Shown piece by piece: positions 9,209 through 18,113 of a stretch of DNA of 41,367 bases. The translations under genes were made by a program, and so were the position numbers. This DNA comes from Bacteroidia bacterium Ga0077558 (GTDB lineage Bacteria > Bacteroidota > Bacteroidia > Chitinophagales > Chitinophagaceae). Every line of letters begins with the position of its first letter. The first letter of the stretch is position 1. The stretch covers positions 1-41,367 of the forward strand of contig LNFJ01000035.1 of assembly GCA_001464625.1 (NCBI GenBank), in the 5' to 3' direction. The notes under the pieces were generated by a model. It was not told the DNA's origin. It did not search any database and saw nothing but the letters and a program-made list of their open reading frames with translations.

Positions 9209-9775
9209 ATGAGTATGGATGACTACCAACTGGTAAAAGACTGCTTGAAATGGAAACCAGAGGCACAGCAGCGCCTTTATGAACTGTATGCTAAAAGTAT
9301 GCTGACAGTTTGCTATCGGTATACCAAATCATTAAAAGATGCAGAGGATGTGTTGCAGGAAGGATTTGTAAAAGTTTTCTTTGGATTAAAACAATTTCGG
9401 TTTGAAGGAGATCTTGGTGCCTGGATTCGCCGCATCATGGTGAATACGGCGCTTAATTTTTTAAAACGCAACAGCAAATATCGAAATGAAATGTTCTTTC
9501 CTGAACAGGTTTTGCATCCTGTTGCAGATGATAATCCAGCAGTGATATTACAAGCGAAAGAACTGGCTGATCTTATCAGGCAGTTGCCACATGGCTATCA
9601 AACAATTTTTAATTTATATGCAGTAGAAGGTTACACCCATGTAGAAATAGGTGAGATGCTGGGTATCAGTGATGGTACATCCCGTTCACAATATGCAAGA
9701 GCAAGGGCATTGTTGATTAGCTGGGTAGAAGAAATGTCGTTGGACAAAAAAAATAAAAGTTATGCCGGAAAATAA
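9209..9775 (+). CDS. ECF-type RNA polymerase sigma factor
   Basis: 188 residues. Region 2 is seen in 'CYRYTKSLKDAEDVLQEGFV' (about residues 35-55) with the following 'GAWIRRIMVNTALNFLKR', which contacts the -10 DNA. Region 4 is 'LPHGYQTIFNLYAVEGYTH' and the helix-turn-helix 'IGEMLGISDGTSRSQYARAR' (about 130-170). There is no region 3, as expected for ECF factors. Its end overlaps the next gene by 14 bases, so the two are translationally coupled; the partner is a membrane protein, as in sigma/anti-sigma pairs. Confidence 0.95.
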   Translation: MSMDDYQLVKDCLKWKPEAQQRLYELYAKSMLTVCYRYTKSLKDAEDVLQEGFVKVFFGLKQFRFEGDLGAWIRRIMVNTALNFLKRNSKYRNEMFFPEQVLHPVADDNPAVILQAKELADLIRQLPHGYQTIFNLYAVEGYTHVEIGEMLGISDGTSRSQYARARALLISWVEEMSLDKKNKSYAGK

Positions 9776-11204
9776 TTTTGAACAACAGGTGCAGCAAAAA
9801 ATGGATGAATTGCAGCTCCGGCCTTCCACAGCAGTTTGGGAGGAAGTGGAGAAGCGTATCCGCAAGGAAAAGAAACGTCGCCGGTTTATTCTGTGGATGT
9901 TTTTTTTCGGAATAATATTGCTTGGCGGCACCAGTTGGTGGATAGTAAGCGAAAATAAAAGAAGTTCAGACAACAATAAAATTGTGGCCCAGGTTGATAA
10001 CGATAAAAAAACAAATGCACAAAAATCAAAAATAGCAACCAGTACAGTAGATAAAATTTCAGGAGGGAATACAAGTAAAAATGATGTTGCAGAAAGCAAT
10101 AAAATTTCAACAAATCAATTAATAGATAAAGTGGGAGTAGATAATAAAAACAATTATTCATCCAATTTAAAATCGATTGTTGCCTTTGCAAAATCAACTA
10201 CTATAAAAAAGGAAAAAGAAAGAACTCATACTCCCTATTTGCAGAATGAAAAAAGGGAGGTCGTTGCTACTGTTCCAATAGATACAGATAAAAAAATTCT
10301 TCTTTCTCCACCCACAATCGTTGATAGTAGCACAAAGGTCATTGTGATTGCTGTTACTGAACCAAAAATTAGTGATTCCATTGCAGCTACTAAAAAATCT
10401 ACTCAAGTTGATACGAATACGAAAGAAAGAATTTCTTCGATCAGCCAAATTGATACAGCGATTGCAAAAGTTGAAGAACCGCTAATAAATTCGGATAGTA
10501 GCAAAGCAAAAAAGAGTAAATGGGAAATTGGAGTAATTGGGTTTGCTGGAAGTTCCATCAATTCAGAAGGTCTTTCAATTTTGGGAGCACAAAAAAGTAT
10601 GGAACAATCTTCCCAGTTTAGCCAATCTGGCGGAGCAACTGGGCCAATAGCTTTTGCACCATATCCTACTAAAGGTTTTTCATGGCAACTGGGTATCAAT
10701 GCAAAAAGAAAGCTAACTGAAAGAGCAGGATTGTCTATCGGTTTGAACTTTTCCTCCTACTCAACGCAACAGCTAACCGGAGCTTATGTAGATAATGTAA
10801 GTAGTCTTACAACAAGTTATTACCGTAGCGGTTCTTCAGCCAATTTTATCAACAAATATTATTACCTGCAACTGCCCATTTCATTTCATTGGCAGCTTAA
10901 CAAAAGCAAGAAGTTGCCAGTTGTTTTTCAAAATGGGCTCTCAGTTGGATTGTTAGCTTGTAGCGATGCATTGGTATATAGCCCCTCCTTTAATGGTTTT
11001 TATAAAGACAGGAAATCATTTAATAAGCTTCAGCTCTCTTATCAAACGGGTTTATATACGAAACTATTTAATCAGTCTCAAAAGCCGGTTACTGTTGGCT
11101 TCTTATTTAATTATCATCTAAGCCGTTTGCAAAAAGTAGACAGCTACGGAGGAAATCATCTCTCATCATTTGGTATTCAGTTGGGATGGCTACTTAAAAA
11201 ATAA
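9762..11204 (+). CDS. inner-membrane-anchored protein with C-terminal outer-membrane beta-barrel domain; possible anti-sigma protein
   Basis: 480 residues with an unusual layout. Residues 1-43 are charged, helical and cytoplasmic (ending EKRIRKEKKRRR). One membrane helix follows (about 44-64, FILWMFFFGIILLGG). Then comes a long Ser/Thr/Lys/Asp-rich disordered stretch (about 65-245). The last 230 residues alternate like an outer-membrane beta-barrel of the PorT/OprF-like type ('GFSWQLGINAKRKL', 'YYYLQLPISFHW', ending LGWLLKK). There is no cleavable signal peptide. The overlap with the sigma gene and the membrane-facing N-terminus suggest that it holds the sigma factor at the membrane. No FecR or zinc-finger motif is seen, so the anti-sigma role is inference. 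Confidence 0.65.
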   Translation: MPENNFEQQVQQKMDELQLRPSTAVWEEVEKRIRKEKKRRRFILWMFFFGIILLGGTSWWIVSENKRSSDNNKIVAQVDNDKKTNAQKSKIATSTVDKISGGNTSKNDVAESNKISTNQLIDKVGVDNKNNYSSNLKSIVAFAKSTTIKKEKERTHTPYLQNEKREVVATVPIDTDKKILLSPPTIVDSSTKVIVIAVTEPKISDSIAATKKSTQVDTNTKERISSISQIDTAIAKVEEPLINSDSSKAKKSKWEIGVIGFAGSSINSEGLSILGAQKSMEQSSQFSQSGGATGPIAFAPYPTKGFSWQLGINAKRKLTERAGLSIGLNFSSYSTQQLTGAYVDNVSSLTTSYYRSGSSANFINKYYYLQLPISFHWQLNKSKKLPVVFQNGLSVGLLACSDALVYSPSFNGFYKDRKSFNKLQLSYQTGLYTKLFNQSQKPVTVGFLFNYHLSRLQKVDSYGGNHLSSFGIQLGWLLKK

Positions 11205-11258
11205 ATAGTTTGCTGCAACGGAATTCTTTCTTCAGTTGTCAGCCACCAAAATACTTTT

Positions 11259-12533
11259 ATGAAAAATAAATCATCACTACTTCCTGTATTGTTGCTGCTC
11301 GTTTCGACAATTGTAATTCTTTTTCAAAGCTGTGTAAAAGATAATTGTACTGGTCGTTATGAATATTGGGAACCAGTGTACAGAACCCAGGATGAAGCAA
11401 GGGCGAATATTAAGAACAATCCAGCTCAATCAATTGAACGTCCGGGTAAAATTTATATCCGGGGCCATTATATTTTTTTAAATGAAATTGATAAAGGAAT
11501 TCACATTATTGACAATAGCAATCCTACCGCTCCCCGCAATATTGCATTTGTAGATATTCCCGGAAATATTGATATGGCAGTAAAAGGGAATATGCTCTAT
11601 GCTGATTTTTACACCGACCTGGTTGCTATAGATATTACTAACCCTTTACAAATTAGTGTAACAAAGTTTACAGAAAATGTATTTCCCGAAAGAAGATGGG
11701 GCAATGGTTTTTTTCCAACTCTGGATCCTAACACGGTTATTGTGGATTGGGTAAAAAAAGATACAGTTTTATCAATTGATTGTGGTGGCAATAGTGGAAT
11801 TTTCGGAGGTATGAAAAGAATGGATGTAATGGCTTTTGCACAATCAGGCAGTGGTCAAAGCAATGCCGCAGCATCCCCATTTGGTGTAGGTGGCTCCATG
11901 GCAAGATTTACCATTGTAAATAATCATATGTATGCTGTTTCTGAAACTTCCTTGAATGTTGTTTCAATCAGTAATCCGCAGGAGCCGGTTTTTAACAATA
12001 GGGTAAATATAGGATGGGGTATTGAAACAATTTATCCTTTTAATAACCGGTTGTTTATTGGTTCTAATACAGGAATGTTTGTATACAGTATTTTAAATCC
12101 AACAAACCCGGTGCAGCTAAGTTCATTTTCTCATGCTACCAGTTGCGATCCGGTTATAGCTGATAATAATCATGCTTTTGTTACGCTGCGTTCCGGCACT
12201 ACATGCTGGGGAGTTAATAATCAGCTGGATGTATTGGATATTACCAATATTACAAATCCTGTTTTGAAAAGAACTTACCAGATGACCAATCCTCATGGGC
12301 TATCCAAAGATGGTAATACTTTAATCCTTTGTGATGGAAAAGGTGGGCTTAAATTTTACAATGCAGCAGATGTGTATAATTTGGTTTTACTTAAAACAAT
12401 TACTGGATTTGAAGCAGTAGATGTAATTGCTCAAAACGGTTGGGCATTGGTAATGGCAAAAGATGGGATTTATCAGTATGACTACAGTTCATTAGCTGAT
12501 ATTAAATTGTTGAGTAAACTAACAGTTCAATAA
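11259..12533 (+). CDS. LVIVD-repeat lipoprotein (beta-propeller)
   Basis: 424 residues. A lipoprotein signal ends at FQSC (Cys25). The rest holds repeats of the LVIVD type, for example 'GIHIIDNSNPTAP', 'LVAIDITNPLQ', 'LNVVSISNPQEP', 'MFVYSILNPTNP' and 'LDVLDITNITNP', each followed by a second strand pair. This pattern predicts a surface or periplasmic beta-propeller. Function unknown for the family. It lies 54 bases after the barrel protein and 6 bases before the next barrel gene, so it probably belongs to the sigma-factor operon. Confidence 0.85.
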   Translation: MKNKSSLLPVLLLLVSTIVILFQSCVKDNCTGRYEYWEPVYRTQDEARANIKNNPAQSIERPGKIYIRGHYIFLNEIDKGIHIIDNSNPTAPRNIAFVDIPGNIDMAVKGNMLYADFYTDLVAIDITNPLQISVTKFTENVFPERRWGNGFFPTLDPNTVIVDWVKKDTVLSIDCGGNSGIFGGMKRMDVMAFAQSGSGQSNAAASPFGVGGSMARFTIVNNHMYAVSETSLNVVSISNPQEPVFNNRVNIGWGIETIYPFNNRLFIGSNTGMFVYSILNPTNPVQLSSFSHATSCDPVIADNNHAFVTLRSGTTCWGVNNQLDVLDITNITNPVLKRTYQMTNPHGLSKDGNTLILCDGKGGLKFYNAADVYNLVLLKTITGFEAVDVIAQNGWALVMAKDGIYQYDYSSLADIKLLSKLTVQ

Positions 12534-12539
12534 TTATTT

Positions 12540-13118
12540 ATGCGAAAGATAATTCTGCTATCAGCCATATACTGCCTCAATACTTTTAATAGTGCGGCTC
12601 AAGAAAAGAAAAATAAGAAGTACCAGTTTCATTCCATTAATAGTATTGCATTGGTAAATGGGGATAATGGAGCCACTGGTGCATTACAAACAATCAATGG
12701 ATTTACTAAGGGCTCCTGGTTTGCTGGTTTTGGATTGGGATTGGATTATTACCAATATCGAAGCGTTCCGCTTTTCGCAGATGTGAGGTATGAGTTGGGA
12801 AGTAAAAAGAATAAGCCTTTTGTATACGGGAATGCGGGCATCAATATGGAGTGGACACAAGACTATTTTTTTGATGAGCCGTCCATCTGGAATGCTAATA
12901 GTAGTAGCCAGTTTAAAAATGGGTTTTACAGTGATGCAGGTATTGGTATAGGCGCAGAATTTAAGAACGGCAATGCTTTTCTACTTTCTTTGGGCATTTC
13001 CCGCAAAACATTGAAAGAAATAATTACCTATGAAGATTGGCGAACCGGACAAACTACCGAACAAATAAATAGTTACCGGTTCAACAGGATAATATTTAAA
13101 GCAGGATTAAAGTTTTAA
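12540..13118 (+). CDS. small outer-membrane beta-barrel protein
   Basis: 192 residues with a signal peptide (to about FNSAAQ, residue 21). The mature part has alternating strands with aromatic girdles ('WFAGFGLGLDYYQYR', 'PLFADVRYELG', 'FKNGFYSDAGIGIGAEF') and ends 'FNRIIFKAGLKF', with the terminal Phe typical of outer-membrane barrels. It starts 6 bases after the LVIVD lipoprotein gene, so the two are probably made together and may form a complex at the outer membrane. Confidence 0.75.
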   Translation: MRKIILLSAIYCLNTFNSAAQEKKNKKYQFHSINSIALVNGDNGATGALQTINGFTKGSWFAGFGLGLDYYQYRSVPLFADVRYELGSKKNKPFVYGNAGINMEWTQDYFFDEPSIWNANSSSQFKNGFYSDAGIGIGAEFKNGNAFLLSLGISRKTLKEIITYEDWRTGQTTEQINSYRFNRIIFKAGLKF

Positions 13119-13139
13119 TGTAAAACGAATTAATCCTGC
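13101..13139. terminator. hairpin overlapping the ends of two convergent genes
   Basis: GCAGGATTAA (13101-13110) pairs with TTAATCCTGC (13130-13139), and an inner GTTTTA/TAAAAC stem extends it. The arms lie within the last codons of both convergent genes and include both stop codons. It probably serves as a shared two-way terminator, although the T-tracts are short. Confidence 0.5.
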
Positions 13140-14062
13140 TTTAAAAACTTCAGGTTTCGTTGTATGCCTTTGAACTTGGTGCGGCGAAGAGGAGATTCTT
13201 TAAAAATATTTTTGAACCCCTCTTCTGTCATCACTTCCCATTCTCTTGTTGAAATAGTCAGCACTTCCGGAATAGGAGAAAAATTTATTTCATGATGTGG
13301 GTTGCTGAAACGGTTCCAGGGGCAAACATCCTGGCAGGTATCACAACCAAACATCCAGTTGTCAAATTTGCCTTTCATTTCACCGGGTATCAGCATTTCT
13401 TTTAATTCAATAGTAAAATAGGAAATGCATTTGCTTCCATCAACTACTTTATCAGGAAGTATTGCATCGGTAGGGCAGGCATCAATACATTTTGTGCAAG
13501 TGCCGCAGTAGTCTTTTGTAAGGGGATCGTCGTACAATAACGCTAAATCTGTAATAAGGGTAGCGATAAAATAAAAAGAGCCGCTTTGTTTATTGATAAG
13601 ATTTCCATTTTTGCCAACCCATCCAAGTCCGCTGCGTACAGCCCAGCTTCTTTCCAATACCGGGGCACTGTCCACAAACCCCCGCCCATTTACAGCCCCA
13701 ATGTTTTCCTGTATCAATCGAATCAACTCATTTAGTTTTTCCCTGATTACTTCATGGTAATCTTTTCCAAAAGCATATTTGGAGATCCGGGGAGCTTCGT
13801 TGCTTTGTTCTTGTTCGGGGTAATAATTTTTTAATAATGTAATAACAGATTTTGCGCCAGGAACTAATTTAGTAGGGTTAATACGCAAGTCAAAATGATT
13901 CTCCATGTATTGCATGGTGCCATGCATTCCTTTGTTTAGCCATTTCTCTAGTTTAAAGGCATCCTCAACTAACGGTGCAGCTTTTGCAATGCCACAATAG
14001 TCAAATCCTAATAGACCAGCGGATGATTTTATAAAATTAGTATTTTTCTGCAGTGGGCTCAA
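13130..14062 (-). CDS. queG: epoxyqueuosine reductase
   Basis: 310 residues. It performs the last step of queuosine synthesis, reducing epoxyqueuosine in tRNA with cobalamin and two [4Fe-4S] clusters. The ferredoxin-like cysteines are visible in '[17 protein letters not shown]' and '[16 protein letters not shown]', and the N-terminal domain shows '[10 protein letters not shown]' and '[20 protein letters not shown]', all characteristic of QueG. The reading frame has no ATG before residue 46; the TTG at 14062 gives the length expected for the family and follows an in-frame stop three codons upstream, so a TTG start is likely. It is convergent with the small barrel gene. Confidence 0.93.
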   Translation of the reverse strand: MSPLQKNTNFIKSSAGLLGFDYCGIAKAAPLVEDAFKLEKWLNKGMHGTMQYMENHFDLRINPTKLVPGAKSVITLLKNYYPEQEQSNEAPRISKYAFGKDYHEVIREKLNELIRLIQENIGAVNGRGFVDSAPVLERSWAVRSGLGWVGKNGNLINKQSGSFYFIATLITDLALLYDDPLTKDYCGTCTKCIDACPTDAILPDKVVDGSKCISYFTIELKEMLIPGEMKGKFDNWMFGCDTCQDVCPWNRFSNPHHEINFSPIPEVLTISTREWEVMTEEGFKNIFKESPLRRTKFKGIQRNLKFLKQD

Positions 14063-14172
14063 CGGGATAGTTTAATTAGTAGCATTAGAATTGCGTTTAG
14101 GCAGGCAAGTTTGGTTTTTTTTATGTAAAATTGAAGTTGAGGATTTAGTTTTTATATCATTTTAATACTGCT

Positions 14173-16182
14173 ATGAAGTGCAAGCTATTTTTTTTTGTGA
14201 TCATTCAGCTTTTTTTTGTTGCCGCCAGGGCACAAGAAAAGGTAAACACAAAATTTGGGGATGTAAATGAAAAGAGCTTTGCTACTAAAATATACAGCAT
14301 AGACAGCAGTGCCAATGCAGTAGTAATTACAGATTTCGGTTCCACAAAAATTGAGGGTAATAGTAAGGGCTGGTTTTCATTGATTTTTAAACATTATAAA
14401 AGGGTTCATATTTTAAATAAGAATGGATATGATGCAGCCAATGTATCTATTCCACTATATGTTAGCGGCCTTGACGAAGTAAAGTTAAGTAACCTTAAAG
14501 CCGTTACCTATAATCTGGAAAATGGAAAAGTTGTGGAAACAAAGCTTGACCAGAAGTTGAATGTTTTTAAGGAACAAATAGATAAGAATTGGGCAATAGT
14601 AAAGTTTACTTTTCCGAATGTAAAAGAGGGTGCAATTGTAGAATTTGAATACACTACTATTTCAGATTTTATTAATCATGTGGAACCCTGGGAGTTTCAG
14701 GGAGACTATCCGGTTTTGTGGAGTGAGTATAATTTTTCACTCCCCGATTTTCTGGGCTATGTTTTTTTTACACAGGGCTATAAAAAATATCATATAAAAG
14801 ACAGGAAAACGAAAACAGAATCCTTCAGATTGATTAATTCTAATGGAACAAGTGCTTCAGATTTTTTATCCTTTAGCGTTGGTGTAGCAGATAACAGGTG
14901 GGTAATAAAAGATATTCCGGTATTAAAAGAGGAGAATTTCATTACCACACTTAATAATCACACAAATAAGCTGGAGTTTCAATTATCTGAATTAAGAGAC
15001 CCGCTAACTCCACGGGTTTTTATGGCAAGCTGGCCAAAAGCAGTTGAAGATTTAATGAATGCTGAATTTTTTGGCCAGCAATTAACAAAGGATAACGGAT
15101 GGTTAAAAGAAGTTTTAAACCCTTTATTAAAGAGTGAGACTAATAAATTGGAAAGACTTAAAAAAATCTATGCATTTGTCAGAGATAATTTTACTTGTGT
15201 GAGTCATAGCGGGATTTACCTCAACCAATCTATCAAAAATGTTTTAAAAACAAAAAAGGGGACAGTTTCAGAAATCAATTTATTGTTATGCGCCATGCTC
15301 CGATACGAAGAATTTCAGGCCGATCCTGTTTTGCTCAGTACACGGTCTCATGGGGTGGCTTATGCAGATTATCCAATAATGAGCAAGTACAATTATGTAA
15401 TTGTAAAAACTACAATTGATGGTACCAGTTATTTTTTAGATGCAACTGAACCGAGGCTGGGTTTTGGTTATTTGCCTTTGCGATGTTATAATGGTCATGC
15501 CCGGGCTATTAATGCAAGTGCGGATTCGATGGAGCTTGAAAGTAAAATGATTAACGAGCAAAAATTTACCAGTTTATTTGTAATTAATGATAATAAGGGA
15601 TCTATAGGCGGCCGTATGCAACAAACACCTGGTTATTATGCCTCTCTCGATTTGCGAAACAGGATTAAAGAAAACGGAGTAGAGAAGTTACAAAAAGATA
15701 TTCAGAAAGCATTTGGGTCTGCTGTTGTTATCAGCAATTTTATTATTGATTCGCTGGATAACTATGAAAGCAAACTCGGCATTACCTATGATTTTGATTT
15801 TCCTCCTAATAGTGAAGATATTATTTATCTGAACCCAATGTTCGGTGAAGGATACAGAGATAACCCGTTTAAGTCGGCTCAACGGCTGAACCCTGTAGAA
15901 ATGCCGTATGCTTTTGATGAAGTGATTAGTGTGCAAATTGAAGTGCCCCAGGGATATGAAGTGGATGAACTCCCCCAATCGTTAGTTGTGAAGCTAAATG
16001 AGGAAGGGGATGGTGTTTTTGAATACCGGATTTCACAATCCGGGACAAATATCTCTTTTCGTTCCCGCATAAAAATTTCCCACACTTTCTTTTTGCCCGA
16101 AGAATATGATATGCTGCGGGAATTTTTCGGGCATGTTGTTAAAAAGCAATCAGAACATATCGTATTTAAAAAGAAAAAGTAG
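14173..16182 (+). CDS. DUF3857 / transglutaminase-like protein, catalytically dead
   Basis: 669 residues with a signal peptide (VAARAQ, about residue 21). An N-terminal DUF3857 domain (about 30-290) precedes a transglutaminase-like domain (about 320-440) and a C-terminal beta domain. In the transglutaminase fold the catalytic positions read Val365 (in 'KKGTVSEINLL', where Cys is expected), Tyr408 (in 'SKYNYVIVK', where His is expected) and Asp423 (in 'FLDATEP', retained). Two of the three triad residues are therefore lost and the protein should not be an active protease or transglutaminase. It overlaps the next gene, an intact paralogue, by one base. Confidence 0.85.
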   Translation: MKCKLFFFVIIQLFFVAARAQEKVNTKFGDVNEKSFATKIYSIDSSANAVVITDFGSTKIEGNSKGWFSLIFKHYKRVHILNKNGYDAANVSIPLYVSGLDEVKLSNLKAVTYNLENGKVVETKLDQKLNVFKEQIDKNWAIVKFTFPNVKEGAIVEFEYTTISDFINHVEPWEFQGDYPVLWSEYNFSLPDFLGYVFFTQGYKKYHIKDRKTKTESFRLINSNGTSASDFLSFSVGVADNRWVIKDIPVLKEENFITTLNNHTNKLEFQLSELRDPLTPRVFMASWPKAVEDLMNAEFFGQQLTKDNGWLKEVLNPLLKSETNKLERLKKIYAFVRDNFTCVSHSGIYLNQSIKNVLKTKKGTVSEINLLLCAMLRYEEFQADPVLLSTRSHGVAYADYPIMSKYNYVIVKTTIDGTSYFLDATEPRLGFGYLPLRCYNGHARAINASADSMELESKMINEQKFTSLFVINDNKGSIGGRMQQTPGYYASLDLRNRIKENGVEKLQKDIQKAFGSAVVISNFIIDSLDNYESKLGITYDFDFPPNSEDIIYLNPMFGEGYRDNPFKSAQRLNPVEMPYAFDEVISVQIEVPQGYEVDELPQSLVVKLNEEGDGVFEYRISQSGTNISFRSRIKISHTFFLPEEYDMLREFFGHVVKKQSEHIVFKKKK

Positions 16183-18107
16183 TGAAGCTAAAAGTGGTTA
16201 TAGGGTTGGCGTTTTTCCTTTTTAGTATTTCATCAGCTTTAAGTGCCGATGGAGAATATGCTGTTGCTAAAATTAAGCCGGGATTGCTTCCGGATGCACA
16301 TGTTGTTAAAAGAATGGCGGAAACCAGGTATGAAGTAATCTCCTTTAGCAAAACAAGGTTGTATAATAAGTATGCGATAACTATTATGAACGAAAACGGG
16401 GACCGGTTTGCCCGTATGTATGAGTTTTATGATGGGTTACGTTCTGTAAAGTCTATTGAAGGGAAATTGTATGATGCCAATGGAAAGATGATAAAAGCAT
16501 TAAAAAGTAAAGACATTGAAGACCGGAGTAATGTTAGTGAAATTAGTTTAATGGAGGACAGCCGCATTAAAACACATAATTTTTATTATAAAGTTTATCC
16601 GTACACAGTAGAGTATGAAACAGTAGTGGAGTTTAATAATACCTACATGTTTTACCCCTGGTTGCCACAGCCGGAAGAAAACTATGCTGTTGAAAAAAGC
16701 TCGATGACAGTAAGCTGCCCATCCTGGTTTACGTTTCAATATAAAATGTTTAATTATAATGGAGCACCTATCGAAACGGAAGTAAAAGGAGAAAAAAAAT
16801 ATACCTGGCAGGTGAGTGATATGCCTTCCATCACAAAGGAATTTGCCAATCCTGATTGGCAGTTTTTAACTACCTGTGTGTATTTTAAACCCGACAAATT
16901 TGAAATCGGCGGGTATAAAGGTTCAATGTCGTCATGGAATGAGCTGGGCCTTTTTCAATTGCAATTAAATAAAGGAAGAGATAAATTGCCAGATGCTGTT
17001 AAACAGCAGGTCCATCATTTAACGGATGGAGTAAGTGATGCAAAAGAAAAAATTAGAGTGCTTTATGAATACCTGCAAAAAAATACACGGTATATCAGCA
17101 TTCAATTAGGCATTGGGGGCTATCAGCCTTTTGATGCTGCATATGTAGCAAAAAATGCTTACGGTGATTGCAAGGCATTAAGTAATTATATGTATGCTTT
17201 ATTAAAAGAAGCAAACATTAATAGTTGTTATGTTGAAATAAAGGCGGGAGACGGAGAGCAATTCTTTATGCCTGATTTTTCCACCGACCAGTTTAATCAT
17301 ATTATTCTATGTGTTCCTCTGGCTACTGATTCTATTTGGCTGGAATGTACAAGTCAAACCCTTCCTGCTGGCTATCTTGCCGGGTTTACTTCAAACAGGT
17401 ATGCATTGCTGGTAAATGAAACCGGGGGGAATTTAGTTCGTACGCCTAAGTACGGGGTAAAAGAAAATACTCAAATACGAAACATAAAGGCAATATTGGA
17501 CAAAGAAGGAACGATGCAGATAACAGCATCAACAACGTTTTCGGGACTGCAGCAGGACGATTATCATAGCCTGATCAATAATCTTTCAAAAGATAAAGTA
17601 AAGGAATCGTTGCAGGAGCAATTTGATTTTCAAACCTATGATATTTTGCAGTTTGACTACCGGGAAGTAAAGTCAACTTTACCTGTAATAAGGGAGAGAC
17701 TTGAAATTTCGGTTAGTAATTATGCAACTATTACTGGTAAACGTCTTTTCATTACTCCTAATATTATGACAAGGGCCAATCAAAAGATTGCTATCGAAAA
17801 GGAACGTAAATATGATATTGTACTGGGTCTTGAGTATGCTGATACAGACTCTATTGAAATTGAATTGCCCGGCGGCTATGCGCCAGAAGCTATACCGCAG
17901 GATATGACAATAAGCAGTAAGTTTGGTAGCTACAGATCGTCGGTTAAATTATTGGGTAATAAATTACTGTGCTATCGCCACTACGAACAGTACAGCGGCC
18001 GCTTTCCCGCCAGAGATTATGCAGAGCTGGCTAAATTTTATGAAACTATCTATAATGCAGACAGAAGCAGGGTGGTACTGGTAAAAAGCGAGACAACTCC
18101 AAAATGA
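16182..18107 (+). CDS. DUF3857 / transglutaminase-like protein with intact catalytic Cys and His
   Basis: 641 residues, GTG start at 16182 sharing the G of the upstream TAG stop. A signal peptide (ISSALSA, about residue 22) is followed by DUF3857 (about 45-250) and a transglutaminase-like domain with Cys330 (YGDCKALSNY), His373 (FNHIIL) and the acidic residue Glu388 (WLECTSQ, where Asp is more usual). The family is periplasmic or secreted; substrates are unknown. The tandem layout with a dead paralogue suggests a shared complex or regulation of the active copy by the inactive one. It ends 6 bases from a convergent serine hydrolase gene. Confidence 0.87.
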   Translation: MKLKVVIGLAFFLFSISSALSADGEYAVAKIKPGLLPDAHVVKRMAETRYEVISFSKTRLYNKYAITIMNENGDRFARMYEFYDGLRSVKSIEGKLYDANGKMIKALKSKDIEDRSNVSEISLMEDSRIKTHNFYYKVYPYTVEYETVVEFNNTYMFYPWLPQPEENYAVEKSSMTVSCPSWFTFQYKMFNYNGAPIETEVKGEKKYTWQVSDMPSITKEFANPDWQFLTTCVYFKPDKFEIGGYKGSMSSWNELGLFQLQLNKGRDKLPDAVKQQVHHLTDGVSDAKEKIRVLYEYLQKNTRYISIQLGIGGYQPFDAAYVAKNAYGDCKALSNYMYALLKEANINSCYVEIKAGDGEQFFMPDFSTDQFNHIILCVPLATDSIWLECTSQTLPAGYLAGFTSNRYALLVNETGGNLVRTPKYGVKENTQIRNIKAILDKEGTMQITASTTFSGLQQDDYHSLINNLSKDKVKESLQEQFDFQTYDILQFDYREVKSTLPVIRERLEISVSNYATITGKRLFITPNIMTRANQKIAIEKERKYDIVLGLEYADTDSIEIELPGGYAPEAIPQDMTISSKFGSYRSSVKLLGNKLLCYRHYEQYSGRFPARDYAELAKFYETIYNADRSRVVLVKSETTPK

Positions 18108-18113
18108 TGTTAA

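Noticed and set aside
9686-10099. minus-strand frames over the disordered linker of the barrel protein
   Set aside because: Low-complexity plus-strand codons create long open minus frames; no start context or motif.
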